DNA of 64,000 nt from positions 12,569 to 76,568 of the forward strand of contig DASRMR010000025.1 in assembly GCA_035647815.1 (NCBI GenBank). Reading direction: 5' to 3'. Below the pieces are notes generated by a model. It was not told the origin of the DNA, ran no database searches, and saw only the letters and a program-made list of their open reading frames with translations. Both the position numbers and the translations under genes were made by a program. Shown piece by piece: positions 9,052-18,607 of the stretch. Within the stretch, counting starts at the first letter, position 1, and each line of letters starts with the position of its first letter. The stretch is from JAAYRQ01 sp035647815 (GTDB taxonomy: Bacteria; Bacillota; Syntrophomonadia; Syntrophomonadales; Syntrophomonadaceae).

Positions 9052-9858
9052 ATGAGAATAAAACCAATAAAAAAGAAACTAAAATTATATGGTTTTAATA
9101 ATCTAACCAAAAGCTTAAGTTTTAATTTATATGATGTTTGCTATGCTACTACTACTAAGCAAAGACAAGAATATATTGAATATGTTGATGAAGAATATAA
9201 TGCAGAAAGACTTACTAAAATCTTAACCGATGTATCTAATATTATTGGGGCAAACATTCTTAATATTGCAAGTCAAGATTATGAACCACAAGGAGCTAGT
9301 GTTACTATGTTAATCGCTGAAGAAAGTATGGGTTATGAAAAACCTCCTAATGTATCGAATAATGAAGCTCCTGGGCCCGATAGTGTAGTAGCACATTTAG
9401 ATAAGAGTCATATCACGGTGCATACTTATCCAGAAAGCCATCCACATGAAGGAATCAGTACTTTTAGGGCTGATATTGATGTATCTACTTGTGGTCATAT
9501 TTCACCACTTAAAGCTTTGAATTTTTTAATTAATACTTTTAAACCTGACATTGCAACTGTTGATTATAGAATAAGAGGTTTTACGCGTGATATTAATGGA
9601 CGCAAATATTTCAAAGATCATAAAATCAACTCTATCCAGAACTTTATTCCAGCTAAAATACGTGATAAGTATCAGATGATAGATGTTAATATTTATCAAG
9701 ATAATATATTTCATACTAAAATGATGATGAAAGATTTTGATTTAGATAATTACCTTTTTGGTGTTTCGGAACATCAATTAGAGCCTAGCGAGATTAAAAA
9801 GGTTAAAAGTAAACTTAGGCGTGAGATGATGGAAATATTTTCAGGAAGAAACTTTTAA
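9052..9858 (+). CDS. speD: S-adenosylmethionine decarboxylase proenzyme
   Basis: SpeD makes decarboxylated AdoMet, the aminopropyl donor for spermidine. The self-cleavage site is visible as LDKS-HITVHTYPE: chain cleavage before Ser119 would create the pyruvoyl cofactor. Cys147 in STCGHISPLKALN corresponds to the catalytic proton donor (Cys140 in E. coli). The 268-residue length and sequence fit the longer E. coli-like class rather than the ~120-residue B. subtilis/Thermotoga class. AAGGGGG precedes the ATG. The partner enzyme SpeE lies at 56829-57704, so both steps of spermidine synthesis from putrescine are in this window but far apart. Confidence 0.95.
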   Translation: MRIKPIKKKLKLYGFNNLTKSLSFNLYDVCYATTTKQRQEYIEYVDEEYNAERLTKILTDVSNIIGANILNIASQDYEPQGASVTMLIAEESMGYEKPPNVSNNEAPGPDSVVAHLDKSHITVHTYPESHPHEGISTFRADIDVSTCGHISPLKALNFLINTFKPDIATVDYRIRGFTRDINGRKYFKDHKINSIQNFIPAKIRDKYQMIDVNIYQDNIFHTKMMMKDFDLDNYLFGVSEHQLEPSEIKKVKSKLRREMMEIFSGRNF

Positions 9859-9878
9859 TAATTTATTTTTAAAAAAAC

Positions 9879-9920
9879 AAAAGCACAAACCTAGTTAAGT
9901 TTAATCAGGTCTGTGCTTTT
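9879..9920. terminator. Bidirectional terminator between speD and SLH-protein gene
   Basis: Arms AAAAGCACAAACCT and AGGTCTGTGCTTTT pair with one mismatch around a 14-nt loop. A-rich sequence on the left and T-rich on the right give U-tracts in both directions, so it serves the convergent speD and SLH-protein genes. Confidence 0.8.
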
Positions 9921-9932
9921 CAAATTACGAAA

Positions 9933-12071
9933 CTATCTTTTATATATCTTCATTAATTGAACGATTGTCGAGGCACTTTCACCTCTTTGCACAATATCAT
10001 TAGGAATAAATTTATTTTCTTTAAGCTGGAAAAGACCTAGCTTAATAGTTATTGCTGTATAGCCTTTATCTTCTTTTGATATAGTATTACCATCACTCGC
10101 AGGCACTTGATAGATTCCCTCTAATTTAGCAATATGTTCTAGATTCATAGCTTTTATCATCATATAAGTAGCGTTTTGTCTTGTTAAAGATTCATTTGGT
10201 GTAGGTAAACCTTCTTTAGATATTATTTTCCTATTGACTGCAGTTTGATAATAAGGGCTATACCATTGATCACCTAGTGATTCGATTTTCTTCCCTTCCC
10301 CAGGATATGCACCAATACTCATTACTAGCATTTTAATAAATTCAGCATTAGTAATATTGTTATTAGGAAAGAATTTACCTTCATTACCACTTACGATTCC
10401 TAAATTTAACAAGGTATTAATATCGTTTTCAGATGGATGACCACTTATATCTGTTAATGTAGGCAAGGTTTTTCTTTGATATACTTCCCCACTGCTATTT
10501 AAGACACTACCTTTAAATGCCTCTACTAAATTAGGGTCGCTTTTCGAAAAATGATAATACAAACCGACCTTTTTATTTTGTTCTGTAGGATTATAATTGT
10601 AAGATTCTTGTATATAATCAAGACTAATAGGGTTCTCTATAGATAAATTAGAAAAAGCATTATCTATATTAATTATATTATCTGGTTTTGGGAATTTTAG
10701 ATTAGACCAATTGTATCTATAGGAAATTATTTCCCCAGTCACTAAGTCTATTGAAAGATTAAAATTATCATTATGAAATGGAATGTCGTTGATTAATCTA
10801 GTAAATTCAAATGATACTTCCTTTAAATCTGATTTATCAGGATGTTGCAGTTGTATTTCTTTAAGCAGCAAATCTTGTCTATCTTTATTAAGCCTAATTT
10901 GTTTAGCTTTCTGGGGTTGTATCTGGGCAATAAAGTCTGAAGCAGTTTTTAAGGCTTGCTCATAAGAATAATTAGCCTTTTGATTTTGCCTTTCTGGGGA
11001 ATAATCCGGCTTGTAGAAAGATAACAATTCACCTGTATTAGCATCTACCGAGGCTGAAATATATCCTTTATTATTTTCTGAGGCTGATTGCCAATCAAAA
11101 GACCAACTTCTTTTGCTTTTGTCACTGTAATCTTGATATAGATTACAGTGTATTAATTTGTAATCTGGAGGTATTGTGATATGTTTGCTTACGATGTTAA
11201 CCGCAACATCTTTTTCTAATAAATCTTTTATGAGATCAATCTCTTCTAATTCAATAGGGTTTAAATTCATTTCACCACCAGCACTGCCTAGAGATTCTTT
11301 TGCCATATCATTTGCAATTCTATAGTGAAAAGCTAATTCCTTATATTCACCTGTATGGGCATCTACTGCTTGATTTCTATGCTTAACCCCATACACTAGA
11401 CAAACTTGCTCTTTATCATAAGGTTTATAGTATTTTAATTCTAAAGCATTGTTTTTTAATAAATTCTCAGCTTTTTCAGAACTAATAATTCCACTAGTAG
11501 GTGCAAAATCTAAGTTATAATCCCAATTTAAATTATAACCAGTTATGAGCCCATCATGGCCTGATATTGAAACATAAGCTGAGTTTTGTAAATATGGAAC
11601 ATTGTTTACTAAACGCTGATAATTTATCGTGTAGTTTTGGTTATGTCTTGATATTATTTCATTGACATTTTGATCAGAAATTTGCAAAGCATTATGTTTA
11701 CTAGGTACAGCTTTAGCTATAAATTCATTAGCTATCTTAATAGCAGCTGTTCTGTCATATGTAGGTAGTAAAGTAGTCTTATCTGTTGAGTTCTGATTCT
11801 GATACAATTGGGTAATCTCACCTGATAATGCATCTACATTTACAGAAATCTGACCTTCTTCAGTTTCCCAAGCTAACTCCCATGTTCCCCTACCCTTATG
11901 TTCTATGTAGTTAGACCTGAATTCTTCAATATTGTCTGGCACATTCACTATTGATTTAGCAATCTCAGTAGCCTTCTGGGCACTTATAGTGTTTTCTGCA
12001 ATTGCAACTTGTGGCAACAAGCACAACATACTAAATACAATTAATACTCCACTAGCTATAATTTTTCGCAC
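9933..12071 (-). CDS. Secreted YcdB/YcdC-repeat protein with S-layer homology domains
   Basis: A Sec signal peptide (residues 1-25, ending VAIAEN) leads to two or more repeats of the PepSY-like YcdB/YcdC domain. The recurring signatures are 'W.W....GQISVNVDALSGEITQ' near 70-95 and 'SWSFDWQSA...ISASVDANTGELLSF' near 335-365. The last ~190 residues hold three S-layer homology units with degenerate motifs (NNNITNAEFIKMLVMSIG, NESLTRQNATYMMIKAM, NDIVQRGESASTIVQLM), which anchor proteins to secondary cell-wall polymers. Start is GTG after GGAGGGG. Function is unknown; family members are surface or spore-envelope proteins and PepSY domains are often protease-inhibitory. It stands alone with a terminator at its 3' end. 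Confidence 0.8.
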   Translation of the reverse strand: MRKIIASGVLIVFSMLCLLPQVAIAENTISAQKATEIAKSIVNVPDNIEEFRSNYIEHKGRGTWELAWETEEGQISVNVDALSGEITQLYQNQNSTDKTTLLPTYDRTAAIKIANEFIAKAVPSKHNALQISDQNVNEIISRHNQNYTINYQRLVNNVPYLQNSAYVSISGHDGLITGYNLNWDYNLDFAPTSGIISSEKAENLLKNNALELKYYKPYDKEQVCLVYGVKHRNQAVDAHTGEYKELAFHYRIANDMAKESLGSAGGEMNLNPIELEEIDLIKDLLEKDVAVNIVSKHITIPPDYKLIHCNLYQDYSDKSKRSWSFDWQSASENNKGYISASVDANTGELLSFYKPDYSPERQNQKANYSYEQALKTASDFIAQIQPQKAKQIRLNKDRQDLLLKEIQLQHPDKSDLKEVSFEFTRLINDIPFHNDNFNLSIDLVTGEIISYRYNWSNLKFPKPDNIINIDNAFSNLSIENPISLDYIQESYNYNPTEQNKKVGLYYHFSKSDPNLVEAFKGSVLNSSGEVYQRKTLPTLTDISGHPSENDINTLLNLGIVSGNEGKFFPNNNITNAEFIKMLVMSIGAYPGEGKKIESLGDQWYSPYYQTAVNRKIISKEGLPTPNESLTRQNATYMMIKAMNLEHIAKLEGIYQVPASDGNTISKEDKGYTAITIKLGLFQLKENKFIPNDIVQRGESASTIVQLMKIYKR

Positions 12072-12164
12072 ATCTTCCCCTCCAATTAATTTTTCTTATA
12101 AATATATACGATAAGGACAGATTAAAACTTTCGGATAAAAATAAAAAAACTAAATAAACTAAAA

Positions 12165-12199
12165 AAACGGCCTTAGTGATTAAATCACTAAGGCCGTTT
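12165..12199 (-). terminator. Terminator after CBM25-like gene
   Basis: Perfect arms AAACGGCCTTAGTGAT and ATCACTAAGGCCGTTT with a 3-nt loop; on the minus strand a run of T follows. It ends the small carbohydrate-binding protein gene. Confidence 0.9.
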
Positions 12200-12207
12200 G
12201 CTAAAAC

Positions 12208-12534
12208 TTAACCATATGATTCATAGTCTGCAACTGCTTGGGCTTGGTAAAAACTGCCATTGTTATCATCTTTACTCCCTTGTGAATCTTCAAAATACAT
12301 GTTCATTCTATCTGAAAATTTCACTTTAAAATGAGCTTGATACTCATTACCCTTTTTTTGCATTGTAACCTTTTGGGTATCGAAAAATTTGTTCGGTTTT
12401 CCATAACCTACATTTAAAGTTATATCATTTGAGTTTTGTGCTAATTTACCCGAATAACTGATTGCAACAGAATCTCCATCATTAGGTAGCGTAGGATCCA
12501 TTTTAACTCCACCAGTTAAATCAGTAGTAGCCAA
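12208..12534 (-). CDS. Stand-alone CBM25-like carbohydrate-binding protein
   Basis: The 108-residue protein is a single beta-sandwich module. It has the CBM25 pattern: VAISYSGKL early, LNVGYGKPNKFFDTQKVTM in the middle, and MYFEDSQGSKDDNNGSFYQ near the end. Family members bind alpha-glucans such as starch or glycogen, usually as a module of an amylase. Here there is no signal peptide and no attached enzyme, so it is probably cytoplasmic; a role with a glycogen-like storage polymer is a guess. Start is TTG with AGGAGA 10 nt upstream; an in-frame ATG 12 codons later is the alternative. It has its own promoter region and terminator. Confidence 0.7.
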   Translation of the reverse strand: MATTDLTGGVKMDPTLPNDGDSVAISYSGKLAQNSNDITLNVGYGKPNKFFDTQKVTMQKKGNEYQAHFKVKFSDRMNMYFEDSQGSKDDNNGSFYQAQAVADYESYG

Positions 12535-12827
12535 TAAAAGTCATCTCCTTTCTGTCATACTTAGCATATTTTCACCTAGTTTATATGCAAGTATGCAAAA
12601 GATTAGAGATTAAAGTTTTTAAGTTTTTGGAAATTTTATTTTGCTAATCATTAAAATAGCTAAAAACAACATGATGAGAATAGTTAAAACTTGAAAATTA
12701 GGGACAGATATGCACCACAACAAATATATATTAAATTTATTTATCCGACATATTTCAATTAATACATTTAGATTTTAGCAGAGTATTGTATGATAGTATA
12801 TAACAACCAATAATTAGGAGGATTCAA

Positions 12828-14735
12828 TTGGATAATATTAAATTCTCATATACATCTACAAAGGAAAAAGAAGAACAAATATCTTTTCAAACCCGACTAC
12901 TTGAATCAGTTAATGACTCAATAGTAGTAGCCGAATTAAATGGCGAAATAAGTTTCTGGAATAAAGGGTCTGAACGACTTTTCGGTTGGACTTCTGAAGA
13001 AACAATAGGAAAACCCTTTTCAATTCTTTTCGAGGGAAATGATATTACTGACATACCTACTCAATTCAACGAAATACATAGCGGTTTTTGGGAAGGAATA
13101 ATTAAGATACTTACAAAATCAAAACAGGAAAAATACACGCGGGTTTCAGTTACTGCTATGTATAATCAATTTAATAAACCCACAAATTTAGTCGGAGTAT
13201 TTAATGATATTACAGAACTTATTGAGTCTAGGGTAAAAGCAGAAGAAGCCTTACGTAGTAAAAGTGAATTTTTAGCTAATGTTAGCCATGAAATAAGAAC
13301 ACCCATGACAGGCATTCTTGCATATACTGAACTTTTGGAAAACTTACCGATGAGTGATAAACAAAAAAACTATCTGCAGAATATAAAGACTAATGCTGAT
13401 CAGTTATTAGATTTAATAAACGACATATTAGATTTATCAAAAATTGAAGCCGATAAAATGTTAGTAGACAAAAATAGCTTTAATCTACAAAACTCACTTC
13501 AAAGTATTGTGAAAATATTTAAACCTACCATCAATAGCAAAAAACTCCAATTAAATCTAACTATTAGCCCAGATCTACCACCAGAAATAATTAGTGATAA
13601 CTCAAGAATTAAGCAAATCATAAGTAATTTACTTTCTAATGCAGTTAAATTTACAGAACATGGACATATAGGTATTAACATTTACCGAGGAAAAACAATA
13701 GATGATGAAAAGTTTCAATTAGTAACCGAAATAACAGATACGGGTATTGGAATATCACCTGATAAGATACCAATTTTATACGAGCCTTTTGTTCAAGTTG
13801 ATAGTTCGACTACACGTAAATATGGTGGCACTGGTTTAGGTTTAGCAATTTCTAAAAAGCTTGTAGAAATGCTAGATGGAGAAATCCAAGTTGAAAGTCA
13901 GGTCGGAAAGGGCTCTAAGTTTATGTTTACAATACCAGTCTCAGAAGTTATGCCTACTACTAGAACCTACCTAGAAACAGGGGATGATACAGAAGATAAG
14001 TTACATAAACTTTTGCTTATATCTCCTAGTGATAATTTATTCCGTGAAATTTCCGATTATTTGGCTAATTCTGAGATTGAACTTATTTGGGCTCAAAACA
14101 ACAAACGAATCCCATCAATAATTTCTTTTTACGAGCCAGATATTATTGTGTTAGACTCTATGAACAATTTATATGATAAAGATTTACAACTTGTTTCACT
14201 TAAAAAAACTCCACCTCTTTTTAGATTATATAATTTAACTAATTCGAGTGATCTAGATCCCCCCCTCTTTATTGATCAACCTAATATGAAAACAATTAAT
14301 TCTTTAGAAGCATTAATCAGCGATTTAAATTCTATATCTATAGAAAAAGATACTATTACTACTAGTTCAGATTTAATTAAGGTTCTATTAATTGATGAGA
14401 ATAAAATTAGTAGGATGTTATTAAACAACATATTATCTAACCAAAATTATATAGTAGAATCATACCCTATTCCTCCTAGACCGGCAGTTAATAATCAGAA
14501 CAGATTAAGCTTTGATATAATTTTGATCGATATAGATATTATAAATAAATATAGTAATGAATTTTATAGTTATCTGAATTCAATTAACTATAAAAGTTTA
14601 ATAGGTATAGGAAATCACACTGACCATACTGGCCAAAACATATTCACGGATTTTATTTACAAACCAGTCACTGCATCTGTCTTACTAGATAAAATAGTAA
14701 AACATAGGACGAGGGAGAGTGAGAGTAATGAATAA
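12828..14735 (+). CDS. Hybrid histidine kinase: PAS-HisKA-HATPase with two degenerate receiver domains
   Basis: No transmembrane segment is visible, so this is a cytoplasmic sensor. Order: PAS domain at about 15-130 (SVNDSIVVAELNGEISFWNK), HisKA with NVSHEIRTPM (phospho-His near 155), N-box SNLLSNAVKFTEHG, G1 DTGIGIS, G2 GGTGLGLAIS. Two receiver-like folds follow. The first (LLLISPSDN...DIIVLDSMN) lacks the acidic pair and the lysine. The second (VLLIDENKISRML...IILIDIDI...DFIYKPV) keeps a central Asp and the Lys but has Asp-Glu-Asn in the acidic loop. TTG start, AGGAGG 6 nt upstream. The stop overlaps the start of the REC-GGDEF gene, so the two are translationally coupled and probably a signalling pair. 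What PAS senses is unknown. Confidence 0.9.
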   Translation: MDNIKFSYTSTKEKEEQISFQTRLLESVNDSIVVAELNGEISFWNKGSERLFGWTSEETIGKPFSILFEGNDITDIPTQFNEIHSGFWEGIIKILTKSKQEKYTRVSVTAMYNQFNKPTNLVGVFNDITELIESRVKAEEALRSKSEFLANVSHEIRTPMTGILAYTELLENLPMSDKQKNYLQNIKTNADQLLDLINDILDLSKIEADKMLVDKNSFNLQNSLQSIVKIFKPTINSKKLQLNLTISPDLPPEIISDNSRIKQIISNLLSNAVKFTEHGHIGINIYRGKTIDDEKFQLVTEITDTGIGISPDKIPILYEPFVQVDSSTTRKYGGTGLGLAISKKLVEMLDGEIQVESQVGKGSKFMFTIPVSEVMPTTRTYLETGDDTEDKLHKLLLISPSDNLFREISDYLANSEIELIWAQNNKRIPSIISFYEPDIIVLDSMNNLYDKDLQLVSLKKTPPLFRLYNLTNSSDLDPPLFIDQPNMKTINSLEALISDLNSISIEKDTITTSSDLIKVLLIDENKISRMLLNNILSNQNYIVESYPIPPRPAVNNQNRLSFDIILIDIDIINKYSNEFYSYLNSINYKSLIGIGNHTDHTGQNIFTDFIYKPVTASVLLDKIVKHRTRESESNE

Positions 14736-15684
14736 CCCAAAGATTCTTGTAATCGATGACGAAAAAAGTATTCGTGACTTACTTAAATCAGCATTAAGTG
14801 AGGAAGGATATCATGTACTAGTAGCTTTTGATGGTTTAGATGGATATGAAAAGGCCATAGAACATACTCCCGATTTAATATTACTAGATATTATGATGCC
14901 TGATATTGACGGTTTTGAAGTGCTGCAACGATTAAAACGCGAGGACAAAACTGCTAATATTCCTATAATTTTTCTAACTGCTAAAGTTGATGGAGAAGAA
15001 AGAGTTGCTGGTCTTGAGGCTGGTGCTGTAGATTACATAATTAAACCTTTTTATTTAAGAGAAGTCATGGCTCGGATTAAGATACACTTGAAACTAAAAA
15101 AATATGAGGCTGAATTGGAAATAAAAAACCAGGAACTACAAGATTTCTCTGATTTATTGTTAGAACTTAACACAAAACTAGAGGAAATGGCTCGCAAAGA
15201 TGGGTTAACTCGAATTTGGAATAGACGAGCCTTTAATGAACAGATTATCGTTACACATAATTATTCTAAGAGATATGAGAAACCATACACTATAATAATG
15301 GCCGACTTAGACCACTTTAAAAACTACAATGATATCTACGGCCACCAACAAGGTGATGTTGTTTTGCAAAAAGTGTCTAAAGCTATTAATGATACTTGTC
15401 GAATAACAGATTTTGTGGCTCGATATGGTGGTGAGGAAATCGTGATAATACTTCCAAACACTAACCAAAAGGACGGATTCGAAAGTGCTGAACGTGTCAT
15501 TGAGGCTATAAGGCAACTTAAAATACCTCATGCTAATAACGAAGGTTTTGGAATAGTTACTATTAGTGCGGGGGTGTTCACCTATTCCCCTACCATGTCA
15601 ATAGGATGGAGTGATGTTATAAAAGGGGCTGATGACGCTCTTTATAAAGCAAAAAACTCCGGTCGTAACACTGTTTGTGTTTAA
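14728..15684 (+). CDS. Response regulator with GGDEF diguanylate cyclase output
   Basis: The N-terminal receiver is intact: VIDDE acidic pair, phospho-acceptor Asp in LILLDIMMPDIDG (about 55), and Lys in DYIIKPF. A coiled-coil linker (about 130-165) leads to a GGDEF domain with DGLTRIWNRR, the metal site MADLDHFK and the active-site loop YGGEEI. The loop is GGEEI rather than GGDEF/GGEEF. An inhibitory RxxD site (RITD) sits exactly five residues before it, so product feedback is likely. The domain would make cyclic di-GMP when phosphorylated by the kinase encoded just upstream. I use the ATG at 14728; a GTG three codons earlier is possible. The gene overlaps the kinase stop by 8 nt, and its own stop overlaps that of the convergent radical SAM gene by 4 nt. 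Confidence 0.92.
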   Translation: MNNPKILVIDDEKSIRDLLKSALSEEGYHVLVAFDGLDGYEKAIEHTPDLILLDIMMPDIDGFEVLQRLKREDKTANIPIIFLTAKVDGEERVAGLEAGAVDYIIKPFYLREVMARIKIHLKLKKYEAELEIKNQELQDFSDLLLELNTKLEEMARKDGLTRIWNRRAFNEQIIVTHNYSKRYEKPYTIIMADLDHFKNYNDIYGHQQGDVVLQKVSKAINDTCRITDFVARYGGEEIVIILPNTNQKDGFESAERVIEAIRQLKIPHANNEGFGIVTISAGVFTYSPTMSIGWSDVIKGADDALYKAKNSGRNTVCV

Positions 15685-17417
15685 ATATACTTTTGTACAT
15701 TTTCGGATATATCCACAACATAATCCGCTTTCTTGTCGGGACCGTAGGAAAACAAAACATAGCCAGGTTCAATATAAAGTGCTAAAGGATTAAGATCAAA
15801 GTATTCTAAATGCACATATTTTTTTATATTCCTAACAGTTTTATTTTGCATGTGTTCAATGTTTTTAGCTACAAAAGCTTTGTCTCTCAAAATATTGTTA
15901 AGTAAAAGGGTCGTATCAACTGGAGGAAAACTAGTTATTCCATCAGGGGTATTATAAGATTTGTTGTTTACAAAATAATCGTATTTGAGAGTTTCATTAA
16001 CTTTACTAGAATAATCAGGTTTGGCTGAAGAAATATAGTTTCTTACTATAGTATACAGTTTACCTCTTTTATGACCAATGAAAAACAGACCATGCTCTCT
16101 CCAATACTTAGCAAATGCTGCAAAAAACAAAAAAGCGTTTTCCGAAAAAATCTCATTTATAATGAAATCTAGGGTATCGTCTATAATATGTGAATTATAA
16201 TATATGTCTACTAACTTTTCGATATGATCTAAAAGAATCATATCGTCGTATGTAACTACATGGTTAGCTAATACCTGATAAGGTGGTTTAGTTTGAAATA
16301 TATATTTATATTTAGCTACATCATCCCTTATGGGTGAACCTTTAAGTAGTTTTAAAAAACCTAATTGCAACATATCTGCTTTAAAGTGATATACATCATT
16401 AAATGATTTACCGAAATCTTCGTAAGTTTCGTGAGGGAGACCCGCAATAAGGTCTAAGTGGATATGAATATTATCAAATTGAATAAGTCTATTTGTTAAG
16501 TTTTTTAGAACATCCCAATCAAAAGCACGGTTTACTGCTTGTAATGCTTGAGGATAAGTAGATTGTACACCAATCTCGAAATCAAACATATTTTTTGGCA
16601 TATCTTTTAGGAAGGCCAAAAATTCTGCAGAGATTAATTCGACAGCAATTTCAAAATGAAACTTAGTACTTATATTGTTTTCTATTATATACTGCATAAT
16701 TTCCATGCTTCTTTTTTCATTACAATTAAAAGTTCTATCTACAAATTTCACTTCTCGTACTTTATTAGCCATTAAATATCCTAAATCTTTTTTAACTCTA
16801 GGCAAGGGAAAAAAACGCACTCCCTTAATAGTTGATGATAAACAATAAGCACAATTAAAAGGACATCCTCGTGATGACTCATAATAGATAGTCTTATTGA
16901 CATAACGCTCAAGTCTATCTTTATAGGGAAAAGGAATTATATCTAAGTCGTCAATCAGTTCCCGATCAGGATTCTCATAAACCTCGCCATTTTCTTTATA
17001 GGTAATTCCTTTTACTCTGGAGTAAGAAGAATCAGTATATATAGTTTCTAATAAATGTTTTAAAGTCTCTTCCCCTTCTCCCCGAATTATATAGTCTACC
17101 GAGTGTTTATTTAAAATCTCTACAGCATCATAAGAAACTTCTGGACCTCCCAGGATTATAGGAATATGAGGATTAATTTTCTTATAATCATTGCATATTT
17201 CTAGAGTATATTCTATGTTCCATATATAACAAGAAAAACATAGTAAATCTGGGCTGAGCATATGGATATCTGCTAAAATATCTGAGATATTTTCATTAAT
17301 CGTATATTCCACAACTTCAATATTCCATGAATCTGATTCACAATAAGATTCTAAATAAGCTAAAGCTAGTGACGAGTGAATAAACTTAGAATTTAGTGTA
17401 ACTAGTAGAACTTTCAT
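15681..17417 (-). CDS. B12-binding domain radical SAM protein (DUF4080 type)
   Basis: The first ~130 residues are a cobalamin-binding Rossmann-like domain (LLVTLNSKFIHSSLALAYLE; LGGPEVSYD). A radical SAM core follows with the cluster motif SSRGCPFNCAYC at about 190-201, and a C-terminal extension of ~170 residues of the DUF4080 type. Family members are uncharacterised; related B12-radical SAM enzymes methylate unactivated carbon or phosphorus, or rearrange carbon skeletons. The 578-residue length is normal for the group. It is 48 bp downstream of murB on the same strand. Its stop codon overlaps that of the convergent diguanylate cyclase gene (TTAA shared), an unusually tight convergent end with no room for a terminator. 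Confidence 0.85.
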   Translation of the reverse strand: MKVLLVTLNSKFIHSSLALAYLESYCESDSWNIEVVEYTINENISDILADIHMLSPDLLCFSCYIWNIEYTLEICNDYKKINPHIPIILGGPEVSYDAVEILNKHSVDYIIRGEGEETLKHLLETIYTDSSYSRVKGITYKENGEVYENPDRELIDDLDIIPFPYKDRLERYVNKTIYYESSRGCPFNCAYCLSSTIKGVRFFPLPRVKKDLGYLMANKVREVKFVDRTFNCNEKRSMEIMQYIIENNISTKFHFEIAVELISAEFLAFLKDMPKNMFDFEIGVQSTYPQALQAVNRAFDWDVLKNLTNRLIQFDNIHIHLDLIAGLPHETYEDFGKSFNDVYHFKADMLQLGFLKLLKGSPIRDDVAKYKYIFQTKPPYQVLANHVVTYDDMILLDHIEKLVDIYYNSHIIDDTLDFIINEIFSENAFLFFAAFAKYWREHGLFFIGHKRGKLYTIVRNYISSAKPDYSSKVNETLKYDYFVNNKSYNTPDGITSFPPVDTTLLLNNILRDKAFVAKNIEHMQNKTVRNIKKYVHLEYFDLNPLALYIEPGYVLFSYGPDKKADYVVDISENVQKYI

Positions 17418-17465
17418 TTATAATTAACCTCTTTTACTCCTTTGTAATAGATAGATTACAATTTA

Positions 17466-18362
17466 TTATTCGCCCACAATTCTCAATTCAGGCTCTAGGT
17501 TTACATTATACTTCGTTTTAACCTTTTCTTGGATATAAGTAATTAATTCCAAAACATCTTGAGCAGTAGCATTACCAGTATTTATTATAAAACCGGCATG
17601 TTTAGTTGATACTTGAGCACCTCCTATAGTGAAACCTTTTAAATCTAGTTTTTCAATCATAGGACCAACATAATGCCCTGCAGGACGCTTAAAAGCACTT
17701 CCTGCACTAGGAAATTCAAGTGGTTGTTTTGCCCTTCTTCTTCTGGCAAATTCCTGCATCTTAGCTAGGATTTCTGCTTTTTCACCGAACTTCAGCTTTA
17801 GAGTCGCTGATAATATATAATATCCATTTTTTTGGAAAATGCTTTTCCGATAGTCCATTTCCATATTGTCTAAAGTAAATTCTTTTATCTTCCCATCTAA
17901 AGATATTGCTGTTACAGTTTTAAGCACATTCTTCATTTCTCCATCATAAGCACCAGCATTCATCACTATAGCCCCACCTAGGCTACCTGGAATACCATCC
18001 GCAAACTCAAGGCCTGTCAGCTCTTTTTGCGCAGCTTGCTTAGCTAGGACAGATAACCTGACCCCAGCTTGTGCTGTGATTTCATTTTCATTAATACTAA
18101 TGTTATTAAGTTTGTTGCCTAGTTTTATTGCTACACCACGAATACCTTTATCAGTCACTAGTAAATTACTACCTAGACCAAAAATAAATAATGGGTATTC
18201 ATTTACTTTACAACAATCTATAATATCTTTAATTAATTGGGTATTGTCTGGTTCAATCATGATATCTACTGGTCCACCTATTTTAAAACTAGTATGATTT
18301 TCCATCGGTTCGTTGAACTTAATATATTCTAAAGGAACAATTTGCAAAAGATTGGAGTACAT
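17466..18362 (-). CDS. murB: UDP-N-acetylenolpyruvoylglucosamine reductase
   Basis: MurB reduces the enolpyruvyl group to form UDP-MurNAc for peptidoglycan, using FAD and NADPH. FAD-binding signatures are clear: NHTSFKIGGPVD, FGLGSNLLV, and GLEFADGIPGSLGGAIVMNAG. The catalytic serine lies in PSAGSAFKRP, and the short C-terminal region with PELRIVGE marks the type II (shorter, ~300-residue) form common in Firmicutes. The reading frame extends two codons further (ATG at 18368), but AAGGAG abuts that codon; the ATG at 18362 has 6-nt spacing and is preferred. Confidence 0.95.
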   Translation of the reverse strand: MYSNLLQIVPLEYIKFNEPMENHTSFKIGGPVDIMIEPDNTQLIKDIIDCCKVNEYPLFIFGLGSNLLVTDKGIRGVAIKLGNKLNNISINENEITAQAGVRLSVLAKQAAQKELTGLEFADGIPGSLGGAIVMNAGAYDGEMKNVLKTVTAISLDGKIKEFTLDNMEMDYRKSIFQKNGYYILSATLKLKFGEKAEILAKMQEFARRRRAKQPLEFPSAGSAFKRPAGHYVGPMIEKLDLKGFTIGGAQVSTKHAGFIINTGNATAQDVLELITYIQEKVKTKYNVNLEPELRIVGE

Positions 18363-18559
18363 ATACATCTCCTTACTAATCTTTTTTAATATATTATATT
18401 ATGAGAAATAGCAATTTATTCGGTTTAGCTTTCTAAACAACTTTATAAAAGTATTTCCCATTAAAATATTAAAAGTTGTTATGTTTTTTATATATTTAAA
18501 AACCTTTGTTTAAATTATACCTTACTATAGACTTTTTTATAAATCCTAAATTTCTTCTA

Positions 18560-18568
18560 TGATATAAT
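18560..18568 (+). promoter_or_regulatory. Extended -10 promoter element upstream of glcD-like gene
   Basis: TGATATAAT (TGnTATAAT extended -10) lies 40 bp before the TTG start of the FAD-linked oxidase gene. No good -35 is visible, which is tolerated with an extended -10. Confidence 0.45.
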
Positions 18569-18607
18569 GAACTGTATTAAAAAGCTTGATAGTTAGGGAG
18601 TGAAAAT

